In this document: one piece after another, positions 11,352-20,634 of the stretch | Numbering within the stretch: the stretch's first letter is position 1 | How the letters are laid out: the number at the start of each line of letters is the position of its first letter | Assembly (NCBI RefSeq): GCF_004792695.1 | Contig: NZ_SRXU01000001.1 | Span: forward strand, 62,001 to 126,000 | Length of the DNA stretch: 64,000 bases | Source: Sphingomonas naasensis | GTDB lineage: Bacteria > Pseudomonadota > Alphaproteobacteria > Sphingomonadales > Sphingomonadaceae | Direction of reading: 5' to 3' | The notes under the pieces: generated by a model | Told to the model about the DNA's origin: nothing | Seen by the model: only the letters and a program-made list of their open reading frames with translations | The model's database searches: none | Made by a program: the position numbers and the translations under genes

Positions 11352-13607
11352 ATGGATGCCGTGACCGAGCAGATTGCCGAAGCCGCACCGCGCAAGCGGC
11401 GGTTCGGGGTCACGCCCGCCGTCGAGGCCGCCGTCCTCATCGTCGCGATCTGCGCCGCCGTCGTGACCTGGCTGATCGTCCAGCGCACCGATGCGATGGG
11501 GCGGCTTCTGAGCCCGGTCGCCGGGGTGCTGCTGCTGTTCGCCAATCTCGTTCCGCTGGTGGCGCTGATCGTGCTCGCCGGACGCCGCATCGCGCGCCGC
11601 CGCGCCGCACGCTCGGCCGCGGGCGGGGGCGGGCGGCTCCATGTCCGCCTCGTCGCGATGTTCTCGCTGATCGCGAGCGTGCCGATCGTGCTCACCGTGA
11701 TCGCGGCGTCGGTGATGTTCCAGTCGGGCACCCAGTTCTGGCTGTCGGACCGCGCCCAGACCGCGTTCAACGCCTCGCTCAAGCTCGCGCAGGAAGGGCA
11801 GAACCTCGTCGCCCAGCGCTGGGCGGGCGAAGCGAATGCGATCACCGTCGATCTGGCGCGCGAATATCCGCGGATCCCGGCGCGATCGCCCGAGTTCCAG
11901 GCCTTTCTCGATCAGCAGACCTATTACCGCAATCTCGAGCAGTCGGCGCTGTTCATCTATGAGCCCGGCCAGCAGATCCAGGTCCTGTACAGCTTCAATC
12001 CGCCGCCCGAGGCGACGCTCACCCGCCGCGTCAATCCCAAGCTGCTCGATGCGCTCAAGCCCGGCCGCTTTCCCTACGTCGATCGCGACAGCCAGGCGAT
12101 CTGGGTGATCACCCAGGTCGCCGGCACCGACAATCTCTACCTCTACGCGGCGACCAGCGTGAACGTCGAGTTCCTCAACCGCCAGGTGACCTCGGCGGAC
12201 GCGATCAACCGCGAATATGCCTCGATCCAGCAGCGCGCGCTGTCGCTCCAGCTCAAGTTCAACATCGCGCTGTTCGTCGTGGCGCTGCTCATCGTCGGGC
12301 TGACGATGTTCGCGGCGCTGGCCTTCGCCGACCGGCTGGTGCGGCCGATCAACCAGCTCGTCGGCGCGGCACGCCGGGTTGCCGGCGGCGATTTCACCGC
12401 GCGCGTCTCGATCACCAAGACGCAGGATGAGATCGGCACGCTCGGCGTCGCGTTCAACGGAATGACCGAGCGGCTGCAGGAGCAGACCTCCGAGCTCGTC
12501 TCGGCCAACGCCCAGCTCGAGAGCCGCCGCGCGCTGATCGAGGCGGTGATGTCGGGCGTTTCCGCCGGCGTCATCTCGATCGGCGCCGACCGCGTCGTGC
12601 GGCTGACCAACGCCTCGGCGATGGCGCTGCTTCGGCGCAGCGAGGAAGAATCGGTCGGCAAGCCGCTCGCGGCCATCGCGCCCGAGCTCGACGCGCTGCT
12701 CGACGGCGCGGAGCGCGAGGCGGTGGTGCAGGTCACCGTCGGCGGCGAGGCGCGCACGCTGGCGGTCAAGATCACGTCCGACGAAGCCGGGCAGGTGCTC
12801 ACCTTCGACGACATCACCCAGCAATTGCTCGACCAGCGCCGCGCCGCCTGGTCCGACGTCGCGCGCCGGATCGCGCACGAGATCAAGAACCCGCTCACGC
12901 CGATCCAGCTCGCCGCCGAACGGCTCAAGCGCCGCTACGGCAAGCAGATCGAGGGTGGGGACGGGGTGTTCAGCCAGCTCACCGACACGATCGTCCGCCA
13001 GGTCGGCGATCTGCGGCGCATGGTCGACGAATTTTCGTCCTTCGCGCGCATGCCCAAGCCGCTGTTCCGGCGCGAATCGCTGCTCGACATCGCGCGCCAG
13101 TCGATGTTCCTCCACGAAGTCGCGCATCCGACGATCCGCTTCGAGCTCAGCGCGCCCGACGAGCCGCCGAGCCTCGTCTGCGATCGCCGCCAGATGGGCC
13201 AGGCGCTCACCAACGTGATCAAGAATGCCGTCGAGGCGATCGAGGGACGCGGCGAGGGCGAGGCGCTACCGCAGGGCGAGGTCGGGCTCACCATCACGGC
13301 GGGCGACGCGACGCGCATCCTGCTCACTGTCTCCGACAATGGCGTGGGACTGCCGGTCGAGCGCGACCGCATCGTCGAGCCCTATATGACCACGCGCAGC
13401 CGCGGCACCGGGCTCGGCCTCGCGATCGTCAAGAAGATCGTCGAGGAGCATTGCGGCACGATCAGCTTCACCGACCGCGAGGGCGGCGGCACGGTGGTTT
13501 CCATCGCCTTCGACACCGAAGCGCTCGAACGACTCGCCCAGCAGCATAGTGACGCCGAACCGGCCGAACCCAAGGCCCCGGCACTTACCAGAAGCGGAAA
13601 ATCCTGA
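11352..13607 (+). CDS. ntrY: Membrane nitrogen/redox sensor kinase NtrY
   Basis: The 751-residue histidine kinase has three N-terminal membrane spans (about 24-44, 54-77 and 101-122), an extracytoplasmic sensing region, and a fourth span at about 303-326. HAMP and PAS domains follow, then HisKA with His509 ([14 protein letters not shown]) and a C-terminal ATPase with GTGLGLAIVKK. It pairs with NtrX. A GTG at 11271 overlapping the ntrC end is possible, but ATG 11352 gives the normal NtrY N-terminus. The 70-base gap before it is locally AT-rich (GTGCAAAATTATGTG at 11301-11315) and may hold an extra promoter. Confidence 0.93.
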   Translation: MDAVTEQIAEAAPRKRRFGVTPAVEAAVLIVAICAAVVTWLIVQRTDAMGRLLSPVAGVLLLFANLVPLVALIVLAGRRIARRRAARSAAGGGGRLHVRLVAMFSLIASVPIVLTVIAASVMFQSGTQFWLSDRAQTAFNASLKLAQEGQNLVAQRWAGEANAITVDLAREYPRIPARSPEFQAFLDQQTYYRNLEQSALFIYEPGQQIQVLYSFNPPPEATLTRRVNPKLLDALKPGRFPYVDRDSQAIWVITQVAGTDNLYLYAATSVNVEFLNRQVTSADAINREYASIQQRALSLQLKFNIALFVVALLIVGLTMFAALAFADRLVRPINQLVGAARRVAGGDFTARVSITKTQDEIGTLGVAFNGMTERLQEQTSELVSANAQLESRRALIEAVMSGVSAGVISIGADRVVRLTNASAMALLRRSEEESVGKPLAAIAPELDALLDGAEREAVVQVTVGGEARTLAVKITSDEAGQVLTFDDITQQLLDQRRAAWSDVARRIAHEIKNPLTPIQLAAERLKRRYGKQIEGGDGVFSQLTDTIVRQVGDLRRMVDEFSSFARMPKPLFRRESLLDIARQSMFLHEVAHPTIRFELSAPDEPPSLVCDRRQMGQALTNVIKNAVEAIEGRGEGEALPQGEVGLTITAGDATRILLTVSDNGVGLPVERDRIVEPYMTTRSRGTGLGLAIVKKIVEEHCGTISFTDREGGGTVVSIAFDTEALERLAQQHSDAEPAEPKAPALTRSGKS

Positions 13608-14986
13608 TGAGCCTCGATATCCTAGTCGTCGACGACGAACGCGACATCCGCGAGCTGGTCGCTGGCGTCCTCGAGGACGAGGGCTATGCCACGCGCGGCG
13701 CCGCCGACAGCGATTCCGCGCTCGAAGCCATTGCGGAACGCCGTCCCAGCCTCGTGCTGCTCGACGTCTGGCTGCAGGGCTCGCGGCTCGACGGGCTCGA
13801 GCTGCTCGACGAGATCAAGCGGCGCGATCCCTCGATCCCGGTGCTGGTGATCTCGGGGCACGGCAATATCGACACCGCGGTCGCCGCGATCCGCCGCGGC
13901 GCCGCCGATTTCATCGAGAAGCCTTTCGAGGCCGAGCGGCTGCTGCTGCTCGTCGAGCGCGCGACCGAGACCGAGCGGCTGCGCCGCGAAGTCGTGTCGC
14001 TGCGCGCGTCGGTGGGCCGCGAGAACGACCTCACCGGCACCTCGGCGGCGATCAACACGGTGCGCGCCACGCTGAAGCGGGTCGCCTCGACCGGCAGCCG
14101 CGTGCTGATCACCGGCGGCCCCGGCGTCGGCAAGGAAGTCGCGGCGCGGCTGCTCCATGGCTGGAGCCAGCGCGCCTCGGCGCCCTTCGTGATCGTCAGC
14201 GCGGCGCGGATGACGCCCGAGCGCGTCGAGGAGGAATTGTTCGGCGTCGAGGAGGGCGGCGATCTCGTCCGCCCCGGGCTGCTCGAGCAGGCGCATGGTG
14301 GCACGCTGTTCCTCGACGAGATCGCCGACATGCCGGTCGCGACGCAGGCGCGGATTCTGCGCGTGCTCACCGATCAGAGCTTCAGCCGGGTGGGGGGAAC
14401 GCGCATCGTCAAGGTCGACGTCCGCGTCGTCTCGGCGACCGCGCGCGACCTGATGGCCGAGATCGCCGCGGGCCGCTTCCGCGAGGATCTCTATTACCGA
14501 TTGAACGTGGTGCCGGTGGTGATTCCGCCGCTCACCGAGCGCCGCGAGGACATTCCGGTGCTCGTCGAGCATTTCGTCGCGCACTATGCCGGCGAGCGCC
14601 GCGTGCCGACCCCCGAGGTCGCCGCCGACGCGGTGGTCGCGTTGCAGAGCTATGAATGGCCGGGCAATGTCCGCCAGCTGCGCAACGTCGTCGAGCGGAC
14701 GGTGATCCTCGCCCCCGGCGACCGGATCGGCCGGATCGATCTCGATCTGCTGCCCCCCGAAGTCCTCGGCAAGCCCGGCGACATCGGCAATGGCAGCGGC
14801 GCCAACGCGATCATGGGGGCGCCGCTCAAGGAGGCGCGCGAGACCTTCGAGCGCGAATATCTGCGCGTCCAGATCCGCCGCTTCTCGGGCAATATCTCGC
14901 GCACCGCGAGCTTCATCGGGATGGAGCGCTCGGCGCTCCACCGCAAGCTGAAGCTGCTCGGCATCACCGAGACCCGCGAGGACTAG
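13607..14986 (+). CDS. ntrX: NtrX response regulator without a GAFTGA loop
   Basis: The 459-residue protein has a receiver domain (Asp53 in LLDVWLQG), an AAA+ domain and a Fis-type HTH (ISRTASFIGMERSALHRKL). Walker A is GPGVGKE (171-177) and Walker B is TLFLDEIADM, but the sigma-54 contact loop is replaced by a stretch reading GVEEGGDLVRPG at about 213-224. The protein therefore probably does not remodel sigma-54 holoenzyme and may act as a sigma-70-type regulator, as known for other alphaproteobacterial NtrX proteins. Its start overlaps the ntrY stop by one base. Confidence 0.94.
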   Translation: MSLDILVVDDERDIRELVAGVLEDEGYATRGAADSDSALEAIAERRPSLVLLDVWLQGSRLDGLELLDEIKRRDPSIPVLVISGHGNIDTAVAAIRRGAADFIEKPFEAERLLLLVERATETERLRREVVSLRASVGRENDLTGTSAAINTVRATLKRVASTGSRVLITGGPGVGKEVAARLLHGWSQRASAPFVIVSAARMTPERVEEELFGVEEGGDLVRPGLLEQAHGGTLFLDEIADMPVATQARILRVLTDQSFSRVGGTRIVKVDVRVVSATARDLMAEIAAGRFREDLYYRLNVVPVVIPPLTERREDIPVLVEHFVAHYAGERRVPTPEVAADAVVALQSYEWPGNVRQLRNVVERTVILAPGDRIGRIDLDLLPPEVLGKPGDIGNGSGANAIMGAPLKEARETFEREYLRVQIRRFSGNISRTASFIGMERSALHRKLKLLGITETRED

Positions 14987-14997
14987 CATCGACAACC

Positions 14998-15080
14998 GTC
15001 ACCCCGACGAAGGCCGGGGCCCGGCGTTCGGGGCGATGTCGTCCACGCCTGTGGATCCCGGCCTTTGCCGGGATGACGGG
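14998..15080. repeat. GC-rich palindromic intergenic repeat (REP-like)
   Basis: Between ntrX and hfq lie two inverted arms: CACCCCGACGAAGGCCGGGG starting near 14999 and its partner CCCGGCCTTTGCCGGGATGA at 15057-15076. They can form a strong stem and look like the CCCCGGC...GCCGGGG repeats scattered through sphingomonad genomes. The stem may end the ntr transcript. The remaining bases up to 15217 should hold the hfq promoter, which I could not pin down. Confidence 0.6.
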
Positions 15081-15217
15081 ACCCTCCCGAGCATATCGGT
15101 GGACGCGCGCCGCCGCACCGCCTAGATTGGCGCTGCGCGCCGAGGTGGCGCGGCATTCCGACGCCGGAAACCGGCGCGAAGCGGGACAGACCCCGCCAAG
15201 AATAGAAGGAAACCGTG

Positions 15218-15709
15218 ATGGCCGAGAAGCAGACCTCGCTTCAGGATCTTTTCCTCAACTCGCTTCGGCGCTCCAAGGTGCCGGTGACGATGTTCCTCGT
15301 GAAGGGCGTCAAGCTCCAGGGGATCGTCACCTGGTTCGACAATTTCTCGGTGCTGCTCCGCCGCGACGGCCAGTCGCAGCTGATCTACAAGCACGCCATC
15401 TCGACGATCATGCCGGCCGGTCCGGTCGATCTCGCCGCGCTCCTCGAAGCGGCCGGAGAATTCCAGCACAAGAACCCGGTTTTGCAGGAAATTTTTCTCA
15501 ATGCCGTGCGCAAGCAGCAGGAAAACGTCACGATGTTCCTGGTGAACGGGGTGATGCTGCAGGGCCAGATCGCCGCGTTCGACCTGTTCTGCATGCTGCT
15601 CCAGCGCGAGGGCATGGCGCAATTGGTGTACAAGCACGCCGTCTCGACGATCCAGCCGGCGCACCCGCTCAACCTCGCCGAGGAAACCACCGCCCCCGAC
15701 GGCGATTGA
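15218..15709 (+). CDS. hfq: Tandem-domain RNA chaperone Hfq
   Basis: The 163-residue protein is twice the usual core length because it holds two Hfq Sm domains in one chain: residues about 7-66 and 88-147. Each keeps the Sm2 signature YKHA(I/V)STI (YKH at 57-59 and 138-140) and the N-terminal helix motif (LQDLFLN, LQEIFLN). The rim basic patch differs: RRSK in copy one, RKQQ in copy two. Hfq pairs small RNAs with mRNAs; here a ring would need three chains. GAAGGA lies at good distance before ATG 15218; a GTG at 15215 is an alternative. hflX follows after 6 bases. Confidence 0.95.
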   Translation: MAEKQTSLQDLFLNSLRRSKVPVTMFLVKGVKLQGIVTWFDNFSVLLRRDGQSQLIYKHAISTIMPAGPVDLAALLEAAGEFQHKNPVLQEIFLNAVRKQQENVTMFLVNGVMLQGQIAAFDLFCMLLQREGMAQLVYKHAVSTIQPAHPLNLAEETTAPDGD

Positions 15710-15715
15710 GGACGC

Positions 15716-17005
15716 ATGACTACCGGTTTCGAACGTGACGCCGACGAGTTCGCCCGCGGCGCGCGGGCCATCGTCGTCTATCCCGATATGGGCGGCAGCT
15801 CGCGCGATGCGGAGGCGCGCCTCGAGGAGACCGCGGGGCTCGCCGCCGCGATCGGCGTCGAGGTGCGCGAGAAAATGTCGGTCAAGCTGCGCCAGCCCAA
15901 GCCGGGCACGCTGATCGGCTCGGGTCAGGTCGAGGCGATCGCCGAGACGGTGCGCGACGAAGAGCTTCAGCTTGCGGTGTTCGACGCCGGCCTGACGCCG
16001 GTGCAGCAGCGCAACCTCGAGACGGCACTCGGCTGCAAGGTGATCGACCGCACCGGGCTGATCCTCGAGATCTTCGGCGAGCGCGCGCGCACCGCCGAGG
16101 GCCGGTTGCAGGTCGAACTCGCGCATCTCGACTATCAGGCGGGCCGGCTGGTGCGCAGCTGGACTCACCTCGAGCGCCAGCGCGGCGGCTTCGGTTTTCT
16201 CGGCGGCCCGGGCGAGACCCAGATCGAGGCCGACCGCCGCCTGATCCGCGACCGCATGGCGCGGCTCAAGAAAGAGCTCGACCAGGTCAGCCGCACCCGC
16301 ACGCTCCACCGTGACCGGCGCCAGCGCGCGCCCTGGCCGGTGATCGCGCTGGTCGGCTATACCAACGCCGGAAAGTCCACGCTTTTCAATCGGTTGACCG
16401 GCGCTTACGTCATGGCGGAGAACCTCCTCTTCGCCACGCTCGACCCGACGCTGCGCCAGATCTCGCTGCCCGGCATCGACAAGGCGATCCTCTCGGACAC
16501 GGTGGGCTTCGTCTCCGAGCTGCCGACCCAGCTCGTCGCGGCGTTCAAGGCCACGCTCGAGGAAGTGGTTTCGGCCGATCTGCTGATCCATGTCCGCGAC
16601 ATCGCGCATCCCGACAGCGAGGCGCAGCGCGCCGATGTCGAGAAGGTGCTGAGCGAGATCGGCGTCGCCGAGGCCACGCCGCGCTTCGAGGCATGGAACA
16701 AGCTCGACCTGCTCGACGAGGAAGACCGCGAGCAATTGATCGAGGACGCCGGCAAGCGCGACGACGTGATGCCGATCTCGGCGGTTACCGGGGAAGGGGT
16801 CGACACGCTGATCGAGACGGTCGCCGCGCGGCTCACCGCCGGCCATCGTCGCTACACGATCACGCTCGACCCCGCCGACGGCGCCGGCGCGGCATGGCTG
16901 CACCAGCATGGCGAAGTGCTCGATCAGCGCGTCGAGGGCGACCGATCGGTCTACGAGGTGCGCATGGCGCCGCGCGATCACGAGCGGTTCCTGACGCGGG
17001 GCTGA
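15716..17005 (+). CDS. hflX: GTPase HflX
   Basis: The 429-residue ribosome-associated GTPase rescues or splits stalled ribosomes. It has the N-terminal HflX domain, a central Gly-rich and charged linker (GGFGFLGGPGETQIEADRR), and a G domain: G1 GYTNAGKST from residue 214, G3 DTVGF and G4 NKLD. The hfq-hflX pairing is conserved in proteobacteria and the 6-base gap argues for one transcript. Confidence 0.95.
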   Translation: MTTGFERDADEFARGARAIVVYPDMGGSSRDAEARLEETAGLAAAIGVEVREKMSVKLRQPKPGTLIGSGQVEAIAETVRDEELQLAVFDAGLTPVQQRNLETALGCKVIDRTGLILEIFGERARTAEGRLQVELAHLDYQAGRLVRSWTHLERQRGGFGFLGGPGETQIEADRRLIRDRMARLKKELDQVSRTRTLHRDRRQRAPWPVIALVGYTNAGKSTLFNRLTGAYVMAENLLFATLDPTLRQISLPGIDKAILSDTVGFVSELPTQLVAAFKATLEEVVSADLLIHVRDIAHPDSEAQRADVEKVLSEIGVAEATPRFEAWNKLDLLDEEDREQLIEDAGKRDDVMPISAVTGEGVDTLIETVAARLTAGHRRYTITLDPADGAGAAWLHQHGEVLDQRVEGDRSVYEVRMAPRDHERFLTRG

Positions 17006-17126
17006 CCTCGGCGCGGTAACGCCGCGTCGTCGGCGCGTGCTCGACCCGCGCCAGGATCGGGACAAATCCGAATAGGAAGGGCGCAGGCCGGCGCGCGATA
17101 CCCGGGACTCGCGATGCGAGGATGCG

Positions 17127-17837
17127 ATGCGCAAGCCCGAGGGATCGACGATACGCTGGACGATCGCGATCGCGCTCGCGCTTCTCGCGTCGATCGTGAT
17201 CATGGTCGCCGCGGCCAGGCACGACAGCGAAGGCATCTGGGGCCAGACCACCGCAGCGTGGCTGCAGGCGGTCGGCTCGATCCTCGCGATCCTGATCGCG
17301 CTCTCGGTGGCCAATTCGGAGGTCCGCCAGGCCGGCGCCGATGCCCGGCTCGAGAAATGCGAGGACGCGCGCGCCGCGATCGCGCTCGCCCACAAGACGC
17401 TCGAGCTGGTCGCCGATCGGCTGATGGTCGCCTGCGATCCCAGCAACGAGGCGAGCCACGGCATGGCGCTCCGCGAGCATCGCACCAACGAGCTGATCGA
17501 GGCGTTGCGCCAGATCAGCGTCGGCGATCTGCCGCCCGAGATCGTCGTGCCCTTTTCGAGCATCCGCAGCAATCTCCACGCCGTCAACGCGCGGATCACC
17601 GAGATCTACGAAAGCGAGGAGGCAGACGGCATCCCCGAGGAACGCCGCCGGCTGCGCCTCGGCAGCGGGCTGATCATCTATAGCCATGCCGTGCGCGACT
17701 ATGCCGATCTGTGCAGCCTGTTGCGCACCCAGATCGATACCGCGTTCGCTGCTTTCCACGAGCAGCCGCGGCTCACCGCCTATGTCGCGATGGCACGCGC
17801 CGCCGCCTCGACCGGGCAGGACGCGTCGGACGAATAG
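17127..17837 (+). CDS. Membrane-anchored protein of unknown function
   Basis: The 236-residue protein has two hydrophobic spans near the N-terminus (about residues 10-29 and 43-62) and a long, mostly helical cytoplasmic tail, with possible coiled coil around 63-165. No family is recognised. It stands alone 121 bases after hflX and converges on the serine hydrolase gene, with only 4 bases between their ends. Confidence 0.6.
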   Translation: MRKPEGSTIRWTIAIALALLASIVIMVAAARHDSEGIWGQTTAAWLQAVGSILAILIALSVANSEVRQAGADARLEKCEDARAAIALAHKTLELVADRLMVACDPSNEASHGMALREHRTNELIEALRQISVGDLPPEIVVPFSSIRSNLHAVNARITEIYESEEADGIPEERRRLRLGSGLIIYSHAVRDYADLCSLLRTQIDTAFAAFHEQPRLTAYVAMARAAASTGQDASDE

Positions 17838-17841
17838 GGGT

Positions 17842-18861
17842 TCAGCGCGCGCGATCGGCGGCGAGCAATGCCTTGAGGATCGCTTCGGAGCGGCGCTGGC
17901 CATAGCCGCGGCCATAGGCGCTCGACGTGATCGCGACGACCATGCGGCGGCTCGGGATCACATAGATTTTGTTGCCGCCATTGCCCGACGCGAACGAGAC
18001 CGGCACGCGCCTGCCCGCGATGTCGTGCGTCTTCGCGTACCAGAAATAGCCATAGCCATCGGCATAGGGATCGCTGGCCGAGATCGTCACCTTCGGCGCC
18101 AGCGCGTCGCGCAGCCAGCCGGCGCTGATAATGCGGCGGCCGCGCCAGTCCCCGCCGGCGCGCACCATCTCGCCGATCGTCGCGAAGCCGCGCGCGGTGA
18201 GCCAGAGATTGCCTTGGCCCTTGGTGATCCCCGCGCTGTCCGCGGCCCAGCGCCAGCGCGTGATGCCGAGCGGGCGGAACAGCGCGATATCGGCGAAATC
18301 GACCATCGACTGGCGCGCCGCCCGGGCCACCACGATCCCCGCGACATAGCTGGTCAGCGAATTATAGCGATAGACACCGCCCGGCGCGTCCGCGCGCGGC
18401 ACCGCGAGGGCGAAGGCGAGCGGATCGGGCGCCGCATCGAGCTTGTCCTCGTTGCCCGGCGATGCGGGATCCTCGTCGAACGCGGCAAGCCCCGAGCGCA
18501 TCGTCAGCACGTCCGCCAGCCGCGCCGCGCCGATCGCGCTGCCGCGCGCCTCGGGCCAGTAGTCGGCGACGCTGTCGTCGATGCTGCGGATCAGCCCGCG
18601 ATCGTGCGCGATCCCGACGAGCAGCGCGGTGACGCTCTTTCCGGCCGAACGGATGTCGTGGAGCGCATCCGGGGTCTCGCCATTATAATAGCGCTCGGCG
18701 ACCACCTTGCCGTCGCGCAGCACAATCACCGCGCGCAGATCGGGATGCGGATCGCCATCGGACTGCGCCAGCACGCGCTCGAGCCCGCGATCGGCCTGCG
18801 CCTGGGCGGGGAGGGCGGCCGGCACGCACGCGAGAAACAGGGCGCAAAGCATCACACGCAC
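17842..18861 (-). CDS. Exported serine hydrolase (beta-lactamase/class C PBP family)
   Basis: The 339-residue protein has a signal peptide (cleavage near AQA-DR) and the serine hydrolase SxxK motif S72-A-G-K75. A YxN-type motif follows in YRYNSLTSYV, and a late FASGNGGNKIYV segment occupies the KTG-like position. It resembles 6-aminohexanoate-dimer hydrolase/esterase relatives more than true beta-lactamases. The substrate cannot be told; it acts in the periplasm. Confidence 0.82.
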   Translation of the reverse strand: MRVMLCALFLACVPAALPAQAQADRGLERVLAQSDGDPHPDLRAVIVLRDGKVVAERYYNGETPDALHDIRSAGKSVTALLVGIAHDRGLIRSIDDSVADYWPEARGSAIGAARLADVLTMRSGLAAFDEDPASPGNEDKLDAAPDPLAFALAVPRADAPGGVYRYNSLTSYVAGIVVARAARQSMVDFADIALFRPLGITRWRWAADSAGITKGQGNLWLTARGFATIGEMVRAGGDWRGRRIISAGWLRDALAPKVTISASDPYADGYGYFWYAKTHDIAGRRVPVSFASGNGGNKIYVIPSRRMVVAITSSAYGRGYGQRRSEAILKALLAADRAR

Positions 18862-18891
18862 AGGGATCCCCTTTCCGGAACGGTCGCTGCC

Positions 18892-19644
18892 TCAACCCCG
18901 CGTCTTGGCCTTGACCCAGAGCGCTTCCTTGGCGTCGAGCGTCAAAGCCTCGAACGTATCGCCAGCTTCAGCTTCCATCATCTTGAAACGACGCTCGAAT
19001 TTTGTGTTGGCGCCGCGCAGTGCCGCCTCGGGATCGATGCCGTGCTTGCGCGCCCAGTTGACCACCGCGAACAGCAGGTCGCCAATCTCTTCCTCGCGCT
19101 CCCCGGGCGATGTCGCGGCTTCGACCTCGGCGAGTTCCTCGTCGATCTTGGCGCGCGCGCCGTCGGGGTCGGGCCAGTCGAAGCCGGTCCGCGCGGCGCG
19201 CTTCTGGAGCTTCTCGGCGCGGAGCAGGGCGGGTAGCCCCAGCGCGACGCCGTCGAGCGCGCTTTCCTGCCCCTTGGCGCCGCGCTCGGCCGCCTTGATC
19301 TGCTCCCAGAGATGATGCCCGCCCTCGGTCTGGCCGAGAAAGATGTGCGGGTGGCGGCGCTCCATCTTGTCGCTGATCGAGTCGATCACGTCCTGGAGCG
19401 CGAACTGCCCGGCTTCCTCGGCCATGCGGCTGTGGAAGATGACCTGGAAGAGCAAATCGCCAAGCTCGTCCTTGAGCTCGGCCATGTCGTCGCGCGCGAT
19501 CGCGTCGGCGACTTCATAGGCCTCCTCGATCGTATAGGGCGCGATCGTCGCGAAGGTCTGGACGGTATCCCATTCGCAACCCGTTTTGGGATCGCGCAGG
19601 CGAGCCATGATCGCGACGAGGCGGTCGATATCGGTCGAAGTCAC
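18892..19644 (-). CDS. mazG: Nucleoside triphosphate pyrophosphohydrolase MazG
   Basis: The 250-residue protein has two MazG helices-bundle repeats. The first has EEAYEVADAI and ELKDELGDLLFQV; the second has EELAEVE and EEEIGDLLFAVVN. These give the Glu/Asp sets that bind magnesium. It hydrolyses (d)NTPs to NMP plus PPi and is linked to housecleaning and (p)ppGpp control. The length fits E. coli MazG (about 260). Confidence 0.93.
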   Translation of the reverse strand: MTSTDIDRLVAIMARLRDPKTGCEWDTVQTFATIAPYTIEEAYEVADAIARDDMAELKDELGDLLFQVIFHSRMAEEAGQFALQDVIDSISDKMERRHPHIFLGQTEGGHHLWEQIKAAERGAKGQESALDGVALGLPALLRAEKLQKRAARTGFDWPDPDGARAKIDEELAEVEAATSPGEREEEIGDLLFAVVNWARKHGIDPEAALRGANTKFERRFKMMEAEAGDTFEALTLDAKEALWVKAKTRG

Positions 19645-19789
19645 CGGATCGGCTTATTCCGGATCGCGCCGTCCGCGCAATGCCGCTCGCCCTGCGCCAG
19701 GGGTGAGGACGCGCCAAATCGGTAGTTCTGCCGATGGCCGAGTGCGGACGCGCCCTTCAGCATGGCCGGTCTCGGCATGAGGGTTTCCC

Positions 19790-20620
19790 ATGATGCGGCG
19801 CCGGTCTCGCCTGTTTTGCTGTGGAGCCGCCGCGCTGGTATCGGCCGCGACCCCGGCTTCCGCGCAGGCCGTCGGCGACAAGGTCTGGCTCGAAGCCGGT
19901 GCCTATTGGCCCGATGTCGATTCGCATGTTCGCGTCCAGTCGAAGGTGATCCCGCTGCCCGCCGCCGAGATCGACCTCGAGGGCGATCTCGCGCTCGAGG
20001 ACCGCCAGACGCTCGCCTCGGTCAGCGGCGGCATCCGGATCGGCCCGCGGCTCGTCGTCGCTGCGGACTATTACGCGCTCAAGCGCAACGCGACGCGATC
20101 GATCGAGCGCGAGATCGTGTTCGACGATGTCCGCTACCCGGTCGGAGTGAGCGTGACGAGCGGCTTCGACTCGGACATTTACCGGCTGACCGTCGGCTAT
20201 GATTTCGTTCGCTCGGACAAGGCCGAGATCGGCGCGGCGATCGGCCTCCACGCCACCCGGTTCGAAGTGTCGATCTCGGGCGCCGGGCGGATCGGCAACG
20301 TCAGCGCCGGCACGCAGGTCCGGCGCCGACGCATCTTCGCGCCGATGCCCACGGTCGGCCTGTTCGCCCACGCCCGCCTGCTTCCTCGGGTCAGCGCCAC
20401 GGCGCGAGTCGACTATATGGCGCTCGGCATCGACGATTATCGCGGGCGGCTGATCAACAGCCAGGCGGCGCTTTCGTATCGCTTCGTCGAGAATGTCGGG
20501 ATCGGGGTGATGTATCGCTATGTCGATTACCGCGTCGATGCCGACAAGGCGCGCTGGGAGGGCCGGCTGCGTTACCGCTTCCACGGTCCCGCCGCGTTCC
20601 TCCAGATCGGGTTTCGCTGA
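19790..20620 (+). CDS. Outer-membrane beta-barrel-like protein
   Basis: The 276-residue protein has a signal peptide ending at PASA-QA. Alternating hydrophobic/polar strands rich in Tyr, Arg and Asp follow, and the chain ends with Phe-Arg (LQIGFR), close to the aromatic end of outer-membrane barrels. Strand-like pieces include VVAADYYALKR, LTVGYDFV, VGLFAHARLL and IGVMYRYVDY. No named family is recognised. Adjacent ATGs at 19790 and 19793 are both possible starts, after ATGAGGG. Confidence 0.72.
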   Translation: MMRRRSRLFCCGAAALVSAATPASAQAVGDKVWLEAGAYWPDVDSHVRVQSKVIPLPAAEIDLEGDLALEDRQTLASVSGGIRIGPRLVVAADYYALKRNATRSIEREIVFDDVRYPVGVSVTSGFDSDIYRLTVGYDFVRSDKAEIGAAIGLHATRFEVSISGAGRIGNVSAGTQVRRRRIFAPMPTVGLFAHARLLPRVSATARVDYMALGIDDYRGRLINSQAALSYRFVENVGIGVMYRYVDYRVDADKARWEGRLRYRFHGPAAFLQIGFR

Positions 20621-20634
20621 GCGGACCGACCCGC

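Noticed and set aside
15122..17599. Very long minus-strand frame across hfq and hflX
   Set aside because: Antisense to two conserved genes, with low-complexity composition; typical of GC-rich shadow frames.
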